A stretch of 64,000 nt of DNA, taken from NCBI RefSeq assembly GCF_003573695.1, contig NC_039358.1, positions 197,249,192-197,313,191 of the forward strand. The letters run 5' to 3'. This DNA comes from Papaver somniferum (lineage: Eukaryota > Streptophyta > Magnoliopsida > Ranunculales > Papaveraceae). The notes beneath the pieces are model-generated. The model saw only the letters and a program-made list of their open reading frames with translations, had not been told where the DNA came from and did not search any database. Below are positions 10,914 to 22,423 of this stretch, in pieces (position 1 is the stretch's first letter; every line of letters starts with the position of its first letter). Both the position numbers and the translations under genes were made by a program.

Positions 10914-11668
10914 CTAGAGTTTGAGATAGACTGCATCACCTACTTGAAAGGACATGTAAACTCTCTTCTCATTAGCATAGTGCACCATCCTTTCTTGTGC
11001 TATGTGGAGTGACTCCTTCAGAATATCCAAGGATGCATCTCTATGCTTCAAGTAATCCTCAACTGCTTTGACAGAAGTGGTGGTTGTGGAGGGGAAGGCA
11101 AGATGAGGTGGTTCACAGCCATACAAAGCCTTGAATGGGCTCATCTTGATGTTTGTGTGAAAGTTAGTGTTATACCACCTAGTGGGAGCCATTTGAACCA
11201 GTGTTTAGGCCTGTGGCCAGTCATACATCTTAAGTAATTCTCCAAGAAAGTATTGACTCTTTCTGTCTGGATATCATATTGAAGATGATATGTTGTGCTA
11301 AGGTTTAGACTTGTGCTGAGAGCTCTGAAAAGGTCCTGCCGAAATAAGCTTGTGAAGACCTTGTCTCTATCAGATACAATTGAAGCAGGTAGGACATGTA
11401 ATCTGAAAATCTGGTTGATGAATTCCTTGGCCATTGTGATGGCAGTGTATGGGTGAACCAAAGCTATGAAGTGAGCATATTTGGTGAGTCTTTCAACAAC
11501 TACCAGAATCACAATTCTTTTCTCACTTGCAGGTAGGCCTTCAATGAAGTCCATTGAGATGTGCTTCCAGGATGTGCCAGGGATTGGGAGAGGCTGCAGC
11601 AAGCCAGCAGGGTGTGTGTGCTCTCCTTTGTTTCTTTGGCAGATATCACAAGAGGAAACAAAAAGCAT
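10914..11668 (-). pseudogene. Gypsy integrase core
   Basis: Carries the zinc-finger end DICQRNKGEH, then core residues in MDFIEGLP, SDRDKVFTS and the glutamate region DIQTERVN (usually PQTDGQTE), followed by RWYNTNFHTNIKMSPFKALYG. The reading frame changes near 11150-11190, so the core is split. Confidence 0.8.
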
Positions 11669-11688
11669 AATATCTTTTTCATGTTGGG

Positions 11689-13352
11689 CTAAAAGAAATA
11701 AGTTTTTGCTCTAACATAAGTACCTTGTATACCAGAGTGGCCACCCACTGAAGAGGAATGTACAGAAGCCAAGATGGTGTTTCTAGTATCTGCTCCACTT
11801 CCAATGTACAATCTGTTCTTGTATCTTAAGATACCTTCAGCATATGTAAAGTGTGGGATTGCAGAAGGATACACCATAAGTTGAGGAATAAGTAGTTGAA
11901 CTTTGGGATCAGCTGCATAGCTGGAAATAATGTCCAAGGCCCAAAGTGGGGTAGAAGTTACTAACAGATTGCACTCAGCATGCATATGGGTTTTGTTGGA
12001 TAAGGTATCAACCACCTTGTTTTTAGCGCCTTTTTTATATCTAATCTCATAGTTAAAACCTAGTAATTTGATCACCCATTTTTGTTGAAGCATTGTAATG
12101 ATTTTTTGTTCAAGAATGTACTTAATACTCTGATGGTCAGTAGAATTGATAAAGTGATGGCCTTGTAAGTAATGTCTCCATTTAGTTACATCTTGAGCAA
12201 TGACAATCATCTCCTTCTCATATGTGGATAGAGCACTAGCCTTTGGACCCAGAGGTTGGCTGAAAAAGGCTATGGGCTTGCCTTCTTGTAATAAGACAGC
12301 ACCAATGCCATTATCACATGCATCAGCCTTAAGAATGAATTCCTTTGTGAAATCAGGTAGAGCTAAAACTGGACTAGTAGACATGGCTGTCTTGAGATGT
12401 TGAAAAGAAATGGTAGCAGCTGGTGTCCACTGAAATGCATTTTTCTTGAGTAAGTCATTCATTGGTCTACTGATAATGCCATAGTCTTTGACAAATTTCC
12501 TGTAATATCCTGTCAGTCCAAGAAACCCTCTTAACTCTTTAATAGTTGAAGGAGTAGGCCATGTAGTCATTGCTGAAACTTTTGTAGGGTCAGCTCTGAC
12601 ACCCTCAGAAGAGATTATATGACCCAAATATTCTAATTCTTGTTGAGCAAAGCAGCATTTGGAGAAGTTGGCAAACAACTGATGTTTCCTCAGAATGCTC
12701 AAGGTTAACTCTAAATGTTTGATATGATCCTCCAAGCTGGGGCTAAATACCAATATATCATCAAAGAACAAAAGGATGAACTGTCTTAAGTGATCTTTAA
12801 AAATGTCATTCATAAGAGCCCGGAAAGTGGCTGGTGCATTGGTGAGGCCAAAAGGCATTATTTTAAACTCATATTGACCCTGATGTGTTCTGAAAGATGT
12901 CTTGTAAATTTCTTAAAAGTAGACCCTGATTTGATGGTACCCAAACCTTAAATCAATTTTTGTAAAACAGACAACACCCTTGAGTTCATCTAGAAGTTCA
13001 TCTATAACAGAGTAGGAAAATTGTCTTTGATTGTAATGTTGTTGAGTCTTATATAATCCACACAAAACCTCCAAGTATTGTCTTTCTTCTTGACTAAGAG
13101 GATGGGAGCAGCAAAAGGACTGTGACTAGGCTGTATAATGCCAGAATGTAACATTTCTTTGATCAAATCCTCCACCACATATTTCTGAACATAAGGACAT
13201 TTATAAGATCTGAGATTGAGTGGTTCAGATGGTTTAAGGGTAATAGTATGGTCTAAACTCCTCTGAGGTGGGAGCTTAGTGGGTTCTGAGAAAACATCTT
13301 GAAATTGGTCCAAAAGTGAGGATATATGAGGTGGTATTGGTTTAAGAGACAA
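11689..13352 (-). pseudogene. Gypsy reverse transcriptase and RNase H
   Basis: The N-terminal RT fragment (13002-13352) has DHTITLKPSEPLNLRSYKCP and [11 protein letters not shown]. After a break near 12860-13000 the frame resumes at MPFGLTNAPATF, with the catalytic FFDDIL and LGHIISSEGV. The RNase H part has the acidic residues in KADACDNGIG, YEKEM and STDHQS. The product would copy element RNA into DNA. It is broken and not functional. Confidence 0.88.
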
Positions 13353-14866
13353 AGTGGTGGAAATAGAGAATAAGTGGCCAAAAAGACCATGAGAATGTTT
13401 ATTGAAAAAGATTTGAGTGCAGTACCACTCATCATAGACAAGGAAGATTTCCCATGAGAGCCAGTGAGTGTAATATTCTTTCCATTGTGCTTAAAAGAAA
13501 TTATGAGTTTAGAAAAATTGAAAACAATATCACCTAGTTGTTTGAGACAGTCTGCTCCTAGCACCATGTCACATCCACCAAGTGGTAATAGTCTCAGTGG
13601 AGCACCAAATTTGTAACCTTGCATACTCCATTCCAGTTTTGAACAAACTCCAGAACTTATGGTTTTCTCACCATTTGCTACAATCACCAACATATATATG
13701 AGTTGTGGGATCAACTGTACATTGCAATTTCTTGGCTAGATCGCTATTAAAGAGATTGTGTGTGCTTCCAGTATCAATGAGGACTCAAATATGATGCTTA
13801 TTAAGAAGTCCTGGAATTCTGATAGTTTCCCCATTAACTTGACCAATGAGAGCATTCATTGAAATTTCCATATCTGACTCCACTGGAGAAGTGATATCCT
13901 CAGAAGGATGGTCTTCAATAATCTCTTCATGTTCTGGTTGTGGTGCAGTATCAACCATAAAGAGTTGTTGTTTGGCATAAATGTGTCCTGGCCTATAAAC
14001 TACATCACAGTTATAGCAAAGACCCTGTTCTCTCCTCTTTCTGACTTGATCAGGGGTAAGTATAATGATAGGTGGGAGGGAAGAGGTATTTGGTTTGAGT
14101 GGTGGTTGGACTGGAGGTGGTTTGAATTGAGAAGATGTAGTGGGGTTGGGTCTGGGAGGGGGTTGTGTAGAACTAAAGGATTTAAGATGAATAAGTGTTG
14201 GTGTAAGGTTTAGGTGGTAATTTATAAAGTTTTTGTTGGTCCAACACAGTTTGTTCTTGCATTTTAGCTAGGGAGAAAGCTCTCATCAGTGTAGTTGGGT
14301 GGAATATTAAAACAGAATATTGAATATCCTTCTTAAGAGCACCAATAAAACTTTTGAAAAAATAAATCTCAAGAATATTAGGATGTATACTCAGTAATAG
14401 AGCTTTAGCAGACTCAAATTCTTCAAAAAATTCATCAACAGTTGTTCTGTGAAGCAACTTATTAAAATTCCCAACAATATTCTCATTAGAAGGATTTTCA
14501 AATATAATGCAAGCCTGTTCAGTAAGTTCAAACCAAGTAATAACAATACGAAAATATTGAAGGTTATAAATCCATTTTTCAGCCTTACCCTCTAGATGCA
14601 TAGATGCCATCTTGATTTTCTGTGTCTCATCCCTGATGTCATGAAGTTGAAAGTAATGGTTGCACTTCTGAATCCATCATCTTGGATTTTCTCCAATCAA
14701 ATCTGGGGAAGTCAATCTTAGGCATACGTGGTGTATGATGAACTTCACGACCTCCTGAGAATAATCCAAACACAGATCTATCGTCTTCATGGTTGTGTCT
14801 GGTATTAGAAGATTCTGCTCTTCCATGATCTTCATTTAGTCTTTGAGAAAAAAAAAAATTCCACAA
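13253..14866 (-). pseudogene. Gypsy gag and protease region
   Basis: Gag (14182-14866) contains HTPRMPKIDFPRFDW, then MHLEGKAEKWIYNLQ and FEEFESAKALLLS. A CCHC-like knuckle lies near 13990-14030. Protease sequence (13253-13714) includes LPLGGCDMVLGADCLKQLG. Frameshifts and stops separate the pieces. Confidence 0.75.
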
Positions 14867-15051
14867 AAGACTCCATCTGAGCTTTTAGATCGTTTTTAGT
14901 AATCATTGCGTCTTTGATTGAGTGTATATTAGATTGAATCGAAACAATTTGTTGTTGTTGTGCATCGTATTTATCCTGCAGATCTTTACAAGTTGGATTA
15001 CTACTTCCTCCCATTGTAGAATCAGGAAAAGAAACAGCTCGTGATACCAAT

Positions 15052-15394
15052 TTTTATGTCCTAGTTATAATCAATACAAGAAATGTGATGATAAACTCTC
15101 AAACCTCACAATCTGAGCCTTCTAGTTTGTGGAAAACTAGCCGATTTTGGACAACATTAAACAGATTTCTATTCATTAAAACTTAGCCGCAAATGGAGAT
15201 AGTTCTTACACATTTAAAGCAACAGAAAACAGAATAAACCCTATCTGAGTAAGAGCCATTCTCTGTTCGACATATGTAAGGATCCTAGTGATCAAAAGAA
15301 AAAAACTAACTAACACTAACTATCTGATCCGAGCCACCAGGTGGATTATTAGAGTAAGGGGCACCCACTGTTATTTGTACTTAGGCACATGATA
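15052..15394 (-). repeat. 5' LTR of the Gypsy element
   Basis: Direct repeat of 10165-10497. Its internal edge reads TTTTATGTCC instead of TGTTATGTCC and its outer edge CATGATA instead of CATGACA, so both terminal dinucleotides are eroded. The right target duplication GAATC follows at once. Confidence 0.85.
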
Positions 15395-15733
15395 GAATCT
15401 AGTTTGGTAGGGTCCCGGGAGAGTCCAAAGGCCTGTGCAAATCTAAATTACGCTCGTATAAAAGCTTAGGCATATTCCTATGCACATGGTATTTCAATTG
15501 GTTCTGCCACTTTTGCACCCATTATGGATCTAACAAAGTGGCAAATATAAGTGGGTAAGTGGAAAATATACCACTTAGGCATACACAACAAATTCTCTAA
15601 TGAGCGATAGAATGTCCATCGCTTGATGGTCATACCAACTCTCGCTGGTCATCACAACGCTGGTTTGTCAAGCTATCGCTAGATGATTAGAGCATTGCTC
15701 AGCAATTTCTCATCCAACGGCTATAATTTCCCC

Positions 15734-15740
15734 TATATAA
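15734..15740 (+). promoter_or_regulatory. TATA box of the Harbinger-like accessory gene
   Basis: TATATAA in the context CCCCTATATAAATATCC, 106 bp before the ATG at 15846, with a CT-rich leader between them. Spacing and leader fit a plant RNA polymerase II promoter; the downstream ORF is dead. Confidence 0.45.
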
Positions 15741-15845
15741 ATATCCACGTTAAAACTTATTTCAACTCACATTAGAATTTCTAAATCTCTCTATATTTTC
15801 TAAGTCTCCAATTCTTTTTATCACTCTTCCAATTCTTCAAAGAGC

Positions 15846-16228
15846 ATGGCTGATAATATGAATATGGTTGAGTTCATGCAAACCAACATGCTGCCGAAAA
15901 TCAAATAGTTGCTAATCGAGCCAATGTGCAAAGTCGAATTATGAGACGATAAGCAAAATTTACTACTGCGGAAGATGAATGTATTTCCAAGAATTATGTT
16001 TTTTTTACTGAGACTATATTCGCAAATGCATTCCATCCCCAAACATTTTGGCAAAGGTTATTTGGAAATTTTCAAGAAGAAACAATGAACCCAAACAATC
16101 TTGATGCAGGGTTGTCTCATCGCTTTACTGTAATGAATAAGGAAATTAATATGTACCTTGTTTTACTTCAGCAAGAAGGTCCAAATACGAGGGATAATGA
16201 AATCATGATGGAACTTGAAAAAAGGTGA
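15846..16228 (+). pseudogene. Myb/SANT-like Harbinger accessory ORF, stop-ridden
   Basis: Reading from ATG 15846 gives MADNMNMVEFMQTNMLPKIK and then a stop. The same frame resumes after a second stop as AKFTTAEDECISKNY, FHPQTFWQRLFGNFQEE and LSHRFTVMNKEINMY, ending at TGA 16226-16228. The aromatic spacing and the FWQRL and HRF motifs match the trihelix/Myb-like protein that accompanies plant PIF/Harbinger transposases. Two internal stops make it a relic. Confidence 0.55.
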
Positions 16229-17165
16229 CGTGCGTAATATCGTCGCATGAACGGAAAAGACTTCAATTCGGAGGTTGTTTCAAAATTTTAAGAGGGTTAC
16301 CCACATATAATCCAATATCTATGTTTTAATTTATTAATTGTCAACTTACGTCTAAGTATTAAGTTTTAATATTTGTCTTACTTTAATTTAAACTAAAATG
16401 TAACTCTAATTAAAATGTAAGATTGAATTAAGAGTAGAATTAAGTTTAATTTTGTCAAATTTTCAAATTCATTAAACTGTGAATTAATCGTTAATAGTCA
16501 TTTTACAAGATAGAAAACTAGACAATAATAATTTGAAATATAGACTTTAAAAATAAAAATTTGGGACAATGTTCTTCATCTTGTTTATCTTCTTTATTTC
16601 ACAAAACTTCCAATCAATGCGTTCATGAACTGAGTTTCCTTTGTTTATCTTCTTCTTTGTCTTCAAATTTGTTTTTCCTTGAACTTTCTTTGCCTTTTCT
16701 TAGTTGCAGTTATGACTTGGTTAATACCAAAACTTGAAGACTTCTTTGATTTTAACCTATTTCTTTCTAAGTATAACATGTCTTCTTAACGGTACCTTCA
16801 AGCACTACACCAGAAAAATTAAGTTGCGTTGCCGAATCAAGTTGGGTTTAAAATTGTGCCATGGGGAAAAATTGAAAAAATAAATTAGATTGAAAAAGAG
16901 AGAAATAGAGAAATTAGATTGAGAAAGAGCTAAATACAGAAAAATTTTGTGTAAAAATTTTGGTGTAATTTTTTAGTTTGAAAATTACCTATTTGTAGGA
17001 GACAAAGAACTAGCCCTTGACGCTAGACTTTACATCGAGTGATATTCATGGTAGCGCTGGTGATATTATCTATATCGTTCGCTAGAAACTTTGTCGCTCA
17101 GTGGTTTTCCCATAGTGGTGCAAGTCATTTGCCATGCCATCTGGTATGTCAAACAGGTTTTTTTA

Positions 17166-19150
17166 ACCTTGTGCGTACGAAGCCTTATGAAAACATTAAA
17201 AGGTCTTGCCATATAAGATAAAATCTTGTCACAAGTTAGTAAAATTAGAAGCCCGTATGGATATATCCAATATATTTTTACAATGGATAAAGTATCATCG
17301 TTGAATTAGTGTTATTCGTCAAGAAGAAGTGAAACAAAAATCGTAAAAAATAGATTATTTAAAAAACACCAAAAAGATTGATTATTCAAGTTTTTCAGAC
17401 CTGTTTATGGTTGACTTTTTATTTTTATTTTTCCAAAAACCTAAAAGGAAGTTTTATGGCTAGTAAACTATGAGCTCCTAACCGCGCACGATTGGGTGAA
17501 ATTTTTGAAAACCAAATCGTAATCGTCACCCCATTTGACGGTTAGGTTTTGGTATTTCAAACCTGGTACTAACTCATTATTACACCAGTTAGAACTAGGG
17601 AGAAAAGAAAAAAAATGTATTGCGGTTATATAAACTAATTATATTCCCAGCCGTAAATGTTTCCATATGTTGGTTTCTGTTTCTATGGTTGGGAATATGA
17701 AATTATGGTTGAGAAACTTAACTTACGCTTGGATTCAAAGTTCTTTAACCTAGACGTAACAGAATAAAAAAATGAGTCTACTGTTAAGAAATGAAGAACA
17801 CTCAACCATAACTATCTCGACAATCCTAATTTTTCGAATAATTAGACTGAATCTAACCCATTAAACAAAAAAAACAACAAATAAAAAGTGGATTTGTCGA
17901 ATCAATTAATCAAAAATGATGAGTTTCGAAGGAAAAAAATGAAAAAGTAGAGAAATGGGTTAAGGTTAGAGAGGAGATGAAGAGGATGAAGTGGTGACGA
18001 ATTGAATTAGAATTATTTTTATTTTTATTTTTTATTAGGAGGGGAAGAATTGGTGATATTAGAGCCGAAGACAGATCACATGCCGAGCGTGAGAGAGTAT
18101 CCTGGATGGGTTGGGCCAAGAAATGGTTTCATGAGTGTCAGGGAACGTCGAAGATTTAGGATTGTATATTTTGAAACGGGGGACGTCTTTAATAATTGGG
18201 GTTAGATTATGACACCCAATATTTAGCATTGGTTGGGCGAATATATATAATTAATGATATACCGTAAATAAACACTCCAGAGTCGGCAGAAAGCTCAGCA
18301 GTTAAACATGTTCGAATGGAAATAATCCAAAGATGGCTCTACTGGATGACCACAATGGTGACTGTTAAAAATTCAACAATTTATTTTTTGTACAGGCATA
18401 ATCGATCTAGCAATGGTTTCGACAATTTATACATACCAATAGAGAAATTATTGTTGGAAGGTTATAACTACACATTATTGTTTATTTTTATTTACGGTGT
18501 AGTTTTTTTTTCGATATACCTGAATTCAATCATGGTTAATACTTTTTTCTTGAGTATTCCGTATAAGATAATATTGTCGATGGTAACAAATTGTTTTTGA
18601 TATGATGAAGAGTTGATACTTTCATATAACTCATATATAAAAATTAATTTGGTCAAGAAATTTAACCGAGATATTAGACATCATGGAGATTGTTCCCGTA
18701 AAGTTTTAAAATCCTTGGAAACCAAAAAGTATTTTACAAAATTGCATAATGTAGCTAAAAATTTTGACGATAATTTGATTGAATTTGTGCATAATGTGAA
18801 ACTCGTAGATCATGAACTAATTATCCTCGAAACTCTTTCAGAAATTCTTAATTTGGAAATTTACTTTGAGAGGTATGGTACTTTAAAATCGTTATGCGTG
18901 TTTGTCGAAAATGTTAGATGTGATTAGAGATTAAAGAGGTAAAAGTATATACATTACAAAGAGATGATATGAAATATCGTTCAAACTAGTGCACTTCACA
19001 TGTATCTAAGACGACGGAATTTAATTATTTGATTTAAGGGTGTCAATGGATGTCCGAAAACTCCAATATTAGTCTGAATTCGCATTCAAAATATCAAATA
19101 TAATTCGAAAATAATTTTGATTCAAGTTTTCAAATTTTAGACACCCCTCA
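17166..19150. repeat. Segmental duplication block shared with 53691-54800
   Basis: Sequence 5' of kinase copy B that matches 5' of copy D: TTTTTACAATGGATAAA, AGAAGAAGTGAA, GATTATTTAGGTTTTTCAGA-type sequence, TTCTTTAACCTAGAC and ATTAGACATCATGGAGAT-type sequence recur in order. Two open stretches lie here (18316-18600 and 18613-18927), but the D counterpart has stops and indels, so I do not call them genes. No RNA gene is seen. Confidence 0.6.
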
Positions 19151-19176
19151 TCTTATCCTTCTCAGAGTGCAAATTT

Positions 19177-19203
19177 GTGCACCCCACTTAAATCGGGGTG
19201 CAC
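19177..19203. other. Perfect hairpin at the left end of the inverted-repeat element
   Basis: Arms GTGCACCCC (19177-19185) and GGGGTGCAC (19195-19203) are perfect complements around a 9-nt loop. The right end keeps only one arm (GTGCATCCC at 21776-21784). Confidence 0.7.
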
Positions 19204-19743
19204 ATTCCTCCCCTTCTGACTGAAAGAAATTAATTAGGAGAAACTGGATGGTGGTTTTGTTCTTTCCGTTTAAATTTTATTTTTTGTTTTAAGAACTCTA
19301 AAAATATTAATTACTTATTATCCTTTCTCTTTCGTCTTCCTGATTCGTCTTTTTCTTCCACAAATCATGAACTATTTTTTCTTCTAAATGAAAGGAAGAT
19401 ACAAACTTTTTCTATCACCATTCACCAATCTGCTAGATGAAAAGAAGTGTAGATTTTAAAATAGATATGTATGGAAAAAAAACAAAAGATATGAAGATAT
19501 ATTTTGTTACTAAACTCGGCAACATTTTTATTCATTGATAAAAGCTTTAAATAGGCAGTACATGTACAGTTGCACACGTTTACATTAACCCACGACTAAC
19601 ATAGTTTCCTACCTTTTAGGATCCATATCCCACGACTAGATTACTTATTCAAAACTCGCTAAAATTCCTAAATACTATGACTAATATCAACTAAATCAGG
19701 AGACCAAATCTTAAGCAAACTAACACAAAATCCAAACGTGTTG

Positions 19744-19780
19744 GACACATTCAAATTCCAACACCCTCCCTGAATGTGTC
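19744..19780 (-). other. Stem-loop across the polypurine tract/LTR junction
   Basis: Perfect 10-bp arms GACACATTCA (19744-19753) and TGAATGTGTC (19771-19780). On the element's strand the loop is GGGAGGGTGTTGGAATT, holding the purine tract and the first bases of the 3' LTR. Confidence 0.7.
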
Positions 19781-19796
19781 AACCATAAATTTTCTT

Positions 19797-19915
19797 CCAT
19801 CATCATGATAATACTATCATCATTCAACACCATCATCATCATACCATCATAATCATCATTCATCAATATCATCATCATCATCATCATAATCATTACAATA
19901 AAATTATCTCTTCAT
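19797..19915. repeat. CAT/ATC microsatellite
   Basis: Imperfect runs of CAT triplets within the gag-only element, downstream of its gag stop. Low-complexity sequence; no function is inferred. Confidence 0.75.
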
Positions 19916-20720
19916 CATCAATGGCTCCCGTGCAGAAATTTACATTCTCCTCCTTTGGTTTATCACGACAATATTTTTCGATGTGGCCGAATCTCTTACA
20001 GTGGTAACATTGCACTGCTTTTTTCTTGTTATCTTTGAAGTAACGCTTTTCAGTAGTATGGTTAATTCTTTTACAAATTGAACAAAACTCACCTTTCTTT
20101 GCCCAAAGTGCCTTTTCTTCATATCCTTCATCTTCCGACCTGTTTAATCTTTGTTCATGTGCTTGAAGAGAACCCATAAGATCATTAAAAGTATATTTTG
20201 ACAAATCTTTGACTCTTCAATGACAGCAACTATATGATCATATTTGTGAGGGAGAGAACGTAATACCTTTTCCACGATTTTTTTTTATCAAAAATTACTT
20301 CGCCATAATCCCTCATTGCATTAACAGTTTTGATAACATTATCAAGAAAACTTTGAACCGGATCAATATTTCCCATAGAGAAAGTTTCTAATTGGCGAAG
20401 AAGAGTTTGTAGCTTTACCATAATTGTTTTATCAGTACCTTCGAATTGTTCTTTCAAAAGATCTCATGCCTCTTTTGCCGTTTTGCATAAAGAAATCTTG
20501 GAAAAATTGCATCATCTACACCTTCTTGTATAACAGTCAGTGATTTAGCATCCTTTCTCACCTTCTCTTTGTACTCTTTTTTCTGCTCTGGAGTTGCCAT
20601 CTCTGGATCGATTTTATCATAACCATATTCTACCAAATCCCACCAATCAAATGCAATAAAAATTGTTTTTAATTCAATTGACCAGAAATTGAAACTATCA
20701 CCTTTGAATATAGGGGCATT
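19893..20720 (-). pseudogene. Copia-type gag fragment with CCHC knuckle
   Basis: Fragments in order on the minus strand: FNFWSIELKTIF, WWDLVEYGYD and PEQKKEYKEKVRKDAKSL (gag N-terminus), MVKLQTLLRQLETFSM and DPVQSFLDNVIKTVNAMRDYG, then a zinc knuckle CYHCKRFGHIEKYC (CX2CX4HX4C) and the C-terminus. Frameshifts near 20455 and 20210-20290 separate three pieces. A first cysteine-histidine cluster (CSICKRINH) is incomplete. In its family this protein packages element RNA. Confidence 0.75.
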
Positions 20721-21107
20721 TATTTACAGCGAAGCTCCTTTAGTTGCCGTTAATTACACGAGGATCTACTAGCTCTGATACCAAATGTAGATTTTAAAAC
20801 AGATATGTATGGAAACAAAACAAAATATATGAGAAGATATTTTGTTACTAAACTCGGAAAGATTTTCATTCATTGATAAAATCCTTAAATAGGCAGTACA
20901 TGCAAAGTTGCACACGTTTACATTAACCCACGACTAACATAGTTTCCTATCTTTTAGGATCCATATCCCACGACTAGATTACTTATTCAAAACTCGTTAA
21001 AATTCCTAAATACTAGGACTAATACCAACTAAATTAGGAGACCAAATCTTAAGCAAACTAACACAAAAATTCAAACGTGTTGGACACATTCAAATTCCAA
21101 CAAGAAG

Positions 21108-21740
21108 ATATGAATATTTTCTATCACCAATTCTTTTTTTGATAGATGAATTCTTTTTTCTTTTTTTTTGATCAGATGAATTCTTGTTTTACATTTGATT
21201 AACCCATGATTTTATTATATCAAATCAAATCAAATCAAATCAATGTTGATTGATGAGCATATATCAAATACACTTTAATATTCTCAAATTTTGATACATA
21301 CGTAGCAAAGTTCAGGGAAGGCATGACACCAATTGTTCAAAACTTTTTTTCAATTGTCTAAAAAATCAACCTGAGAATCTTCCTTTCTGGCGTGAGATAT
21401 ATACTGAGTGTGGTAGAGGGAATGAAGGGCTCAGGTTTATAAGTGAAGAGTGAATATATAATTTAATTAGCAAGCAACTAGAGATTTTTTTGAGAAAGAA
21501 CAATCCACTACCTCTCTCTTTTTTTTTTTAGTTGTCTTCCTTTTCTGGGTCAAAGGTATATACACAGACGGTACACTGATGATTCACCGGGGAAACTAAA
21601 AAGACGTCTTAGCTTTTTTTTGTTCGGGTAGAGGAAGAAAAGATTAGACAACAACAAATGACCTTAAAATGCGTGTGAAAATTATATTTATTAACAAAAA
21701 AAATATTTATATATAAAAAAAGCAAAACCTGATCTGGTAT
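21108..21740. other. Right part of the inverted-repeat element, non-coding
   Basis: AT-rich, with T-runs and a CAAAT microsatellite (about 21221-21242). No ORF or RNA gene is recognised. Confidence 0.5.
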
Positions 21741-21952
21741 CTATAATTAATCTCTTACGATCAGAAAGGGAGAATGTGCATCCCGGTTTAAGTGGTGTTT
21801 AGATGTTGTTGAACTGCGAGTAGAGTGGTGTTTTAGAGTGGTGAATAGCACCACCCGATAAATATTGCTATACATTTTAAGATGAATAAGTAGACGTCCC
21901 TGGTAGTGTGACTGAATCAGTGAAGAAAAGATAAACTATTCTGCAGTGGAAG

Positions 21953-22373
21953 ATGGTAGTCATTATTATCTTATTACTCATTTTATCCTCTACCTGCTGC
22001 ATTCAGGTAACTACTGTCTTTTTTGCTATTTAGTTCGTTATTTAGTTTGTAGTGTGATATTTACTAGGATTGATAAACAATGTATAAAAAATGGATGTAA
22101 TGTTCCTCATCGATTTACACTGTTATTTAAAGTTTTTAGTTTGGGCTTGTCAAGACGTTTGTTTTTAGTTTTATTATATTTTCATTTACTTATATATATC
22201 CACTGATCATATGAGGCTTATGGTAAAACTATATTTATTGTGTTGTGTAGGGCGATTATGTACCTCCTCTTTCTTCAGAAGCGTCGTGCGATGGTTGCAT
22301 CGGCGGATACATACCTAATATACCGCGATCACCATCAACATCTGCTGGTGATGTTTCATATCCATTAATGTAA
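21953..22373 (+). CDS. Small putatively secreted peptide, two exons, 58 aa
   Basis: Exon 1 (21953-22006) starts at ATG and encodes MVVIIILLLILSSTCCIQ, a strong signal-peptide-like sequence. A phase-0 GT-AG intron (22007-22250) joins it to exon 2 (22251-22373), which encodes GDYVPPLSSEASCDGCIGGY followed by 20 proline/serine-rich residues ending in YPLM. The stop is TAA, overlapping an AATAAA-like signal. A CXXC pair (CDGC, residues 31-34) lies in the predicted mature part. I do not recognise the family. The match of signal peptide, canonical splice sites and polyadenylation signal argues for a real gene, but no homology supports it here. It sits between the inverted-repeat element and the LTR array. 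Confidence 0.5.
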
Positions 22374-22384
22374 TAAAACCTCTG

Positions 22385-22423
22385 TATAAGAATATCTTAG
22401 AGATCACATAAAATATTCTTATA
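22385..22423. other. Hairpin just after the peptide gene
   Basis: Perfect 11-bp arms TATAAGAATAT (22385-22395) and ATATTCTTATA (22413-22423) with a 17-nt loop, starting 12 bp after the peptide stop codon. Confidence 0.65.

Larger units (their letters stand above)
10165..15394 (-). mobile_element. Ty3/Gypsy chromodomain LTR retrotransposon (chromovirus), decayed
   Basis: Bounded by LTRs at 10165-10497 and 15052-15394 and by the 5-bp target duplication GAATC (10160-10164 and 15395-15399). The pol order on the minus strand is gag, protease, RT, RNase H, integrase, chromodomain, as in chromoviruses; the short LTRs would suit a Reina-like lineage. A primer-binding site complementary to initiator tRNA-Met lies at 15037-15049 (TGGTATCACGAGC). 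A purine tract precedes the 3' LTR (TGAGGGGATGG on the minus strand). Several frameshifts break the polyprotein. The kinase D block carries the matching empty site near 49580. Confidence 0.9.
15455..17165 (+). mobile_element. Harbinger-like DNA element relic
   Basis: The kinase D block is continuous where B carries this extra 1.7 kb, so it is an insertion. The ends have a weak inverted similarity (TTTTGCACCCATTATGG near 15508 against the reverse complement of CCCATAGTGGTGCAAGTC near 17110). Inside is a Myb/SANT-like accessory ORF relic. No DDE transposase is visible. The ends are approximate. Confidence 0.45.
19449..21102 (-). mobile_element. Gag-only non-autonomous Copia-type LTR element
   Basis: LTRs 19449-19763 and 20786-21102 (TGTAGATTTT...TTCCAACA) are flanked by the 5-bp target duplication AGAAG (19444-19448 and 21103-21107). 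The primer-binding site TGGTATCAGAGCT (rc at 20771-20783) matches initiator tRNA-Met, and a purine tract lies next to the 3' LTR. The 1.0-kb interior encodes only gag, with no protease, integrase or RT. It would have to be mobilised by another element. It inserted into the inverted-repeat element. Confidence 0.85.
19166..21815. mobile_element. DNA element with about 55-bp terminal inverted repeats, host of a nested LTR element
   Basis: The left arm (19184-19238: CCACTTAAATCGGGGTGCAC, ACATTC, CCCTTCTGA, ATTAATTAGG) is closely repeated in inverse orientation at 21741-21795. About 960 bp remain once the nested LTR element is removed, and no transposase is visible. The D block lacks it, which supports insertion. 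The exact ends and the target duplication are unclear. Confidence 0.5.

Noticed and set aside
18316..18927. Two open reading frames of 94 and 104 codons
   Set aside because: AT-rich, no recognised motif, and the duplicated counterpart at 54230-54620 does not keep the frames.
20771..20783. TGGTATCAGAGC-type sequences as tRNA gene ends (also near 15037, 48002 and 56912)
   Set aside because: They are 12-16 nt primer-binding sites next to LTRs. No cloverleaf lies nearby.
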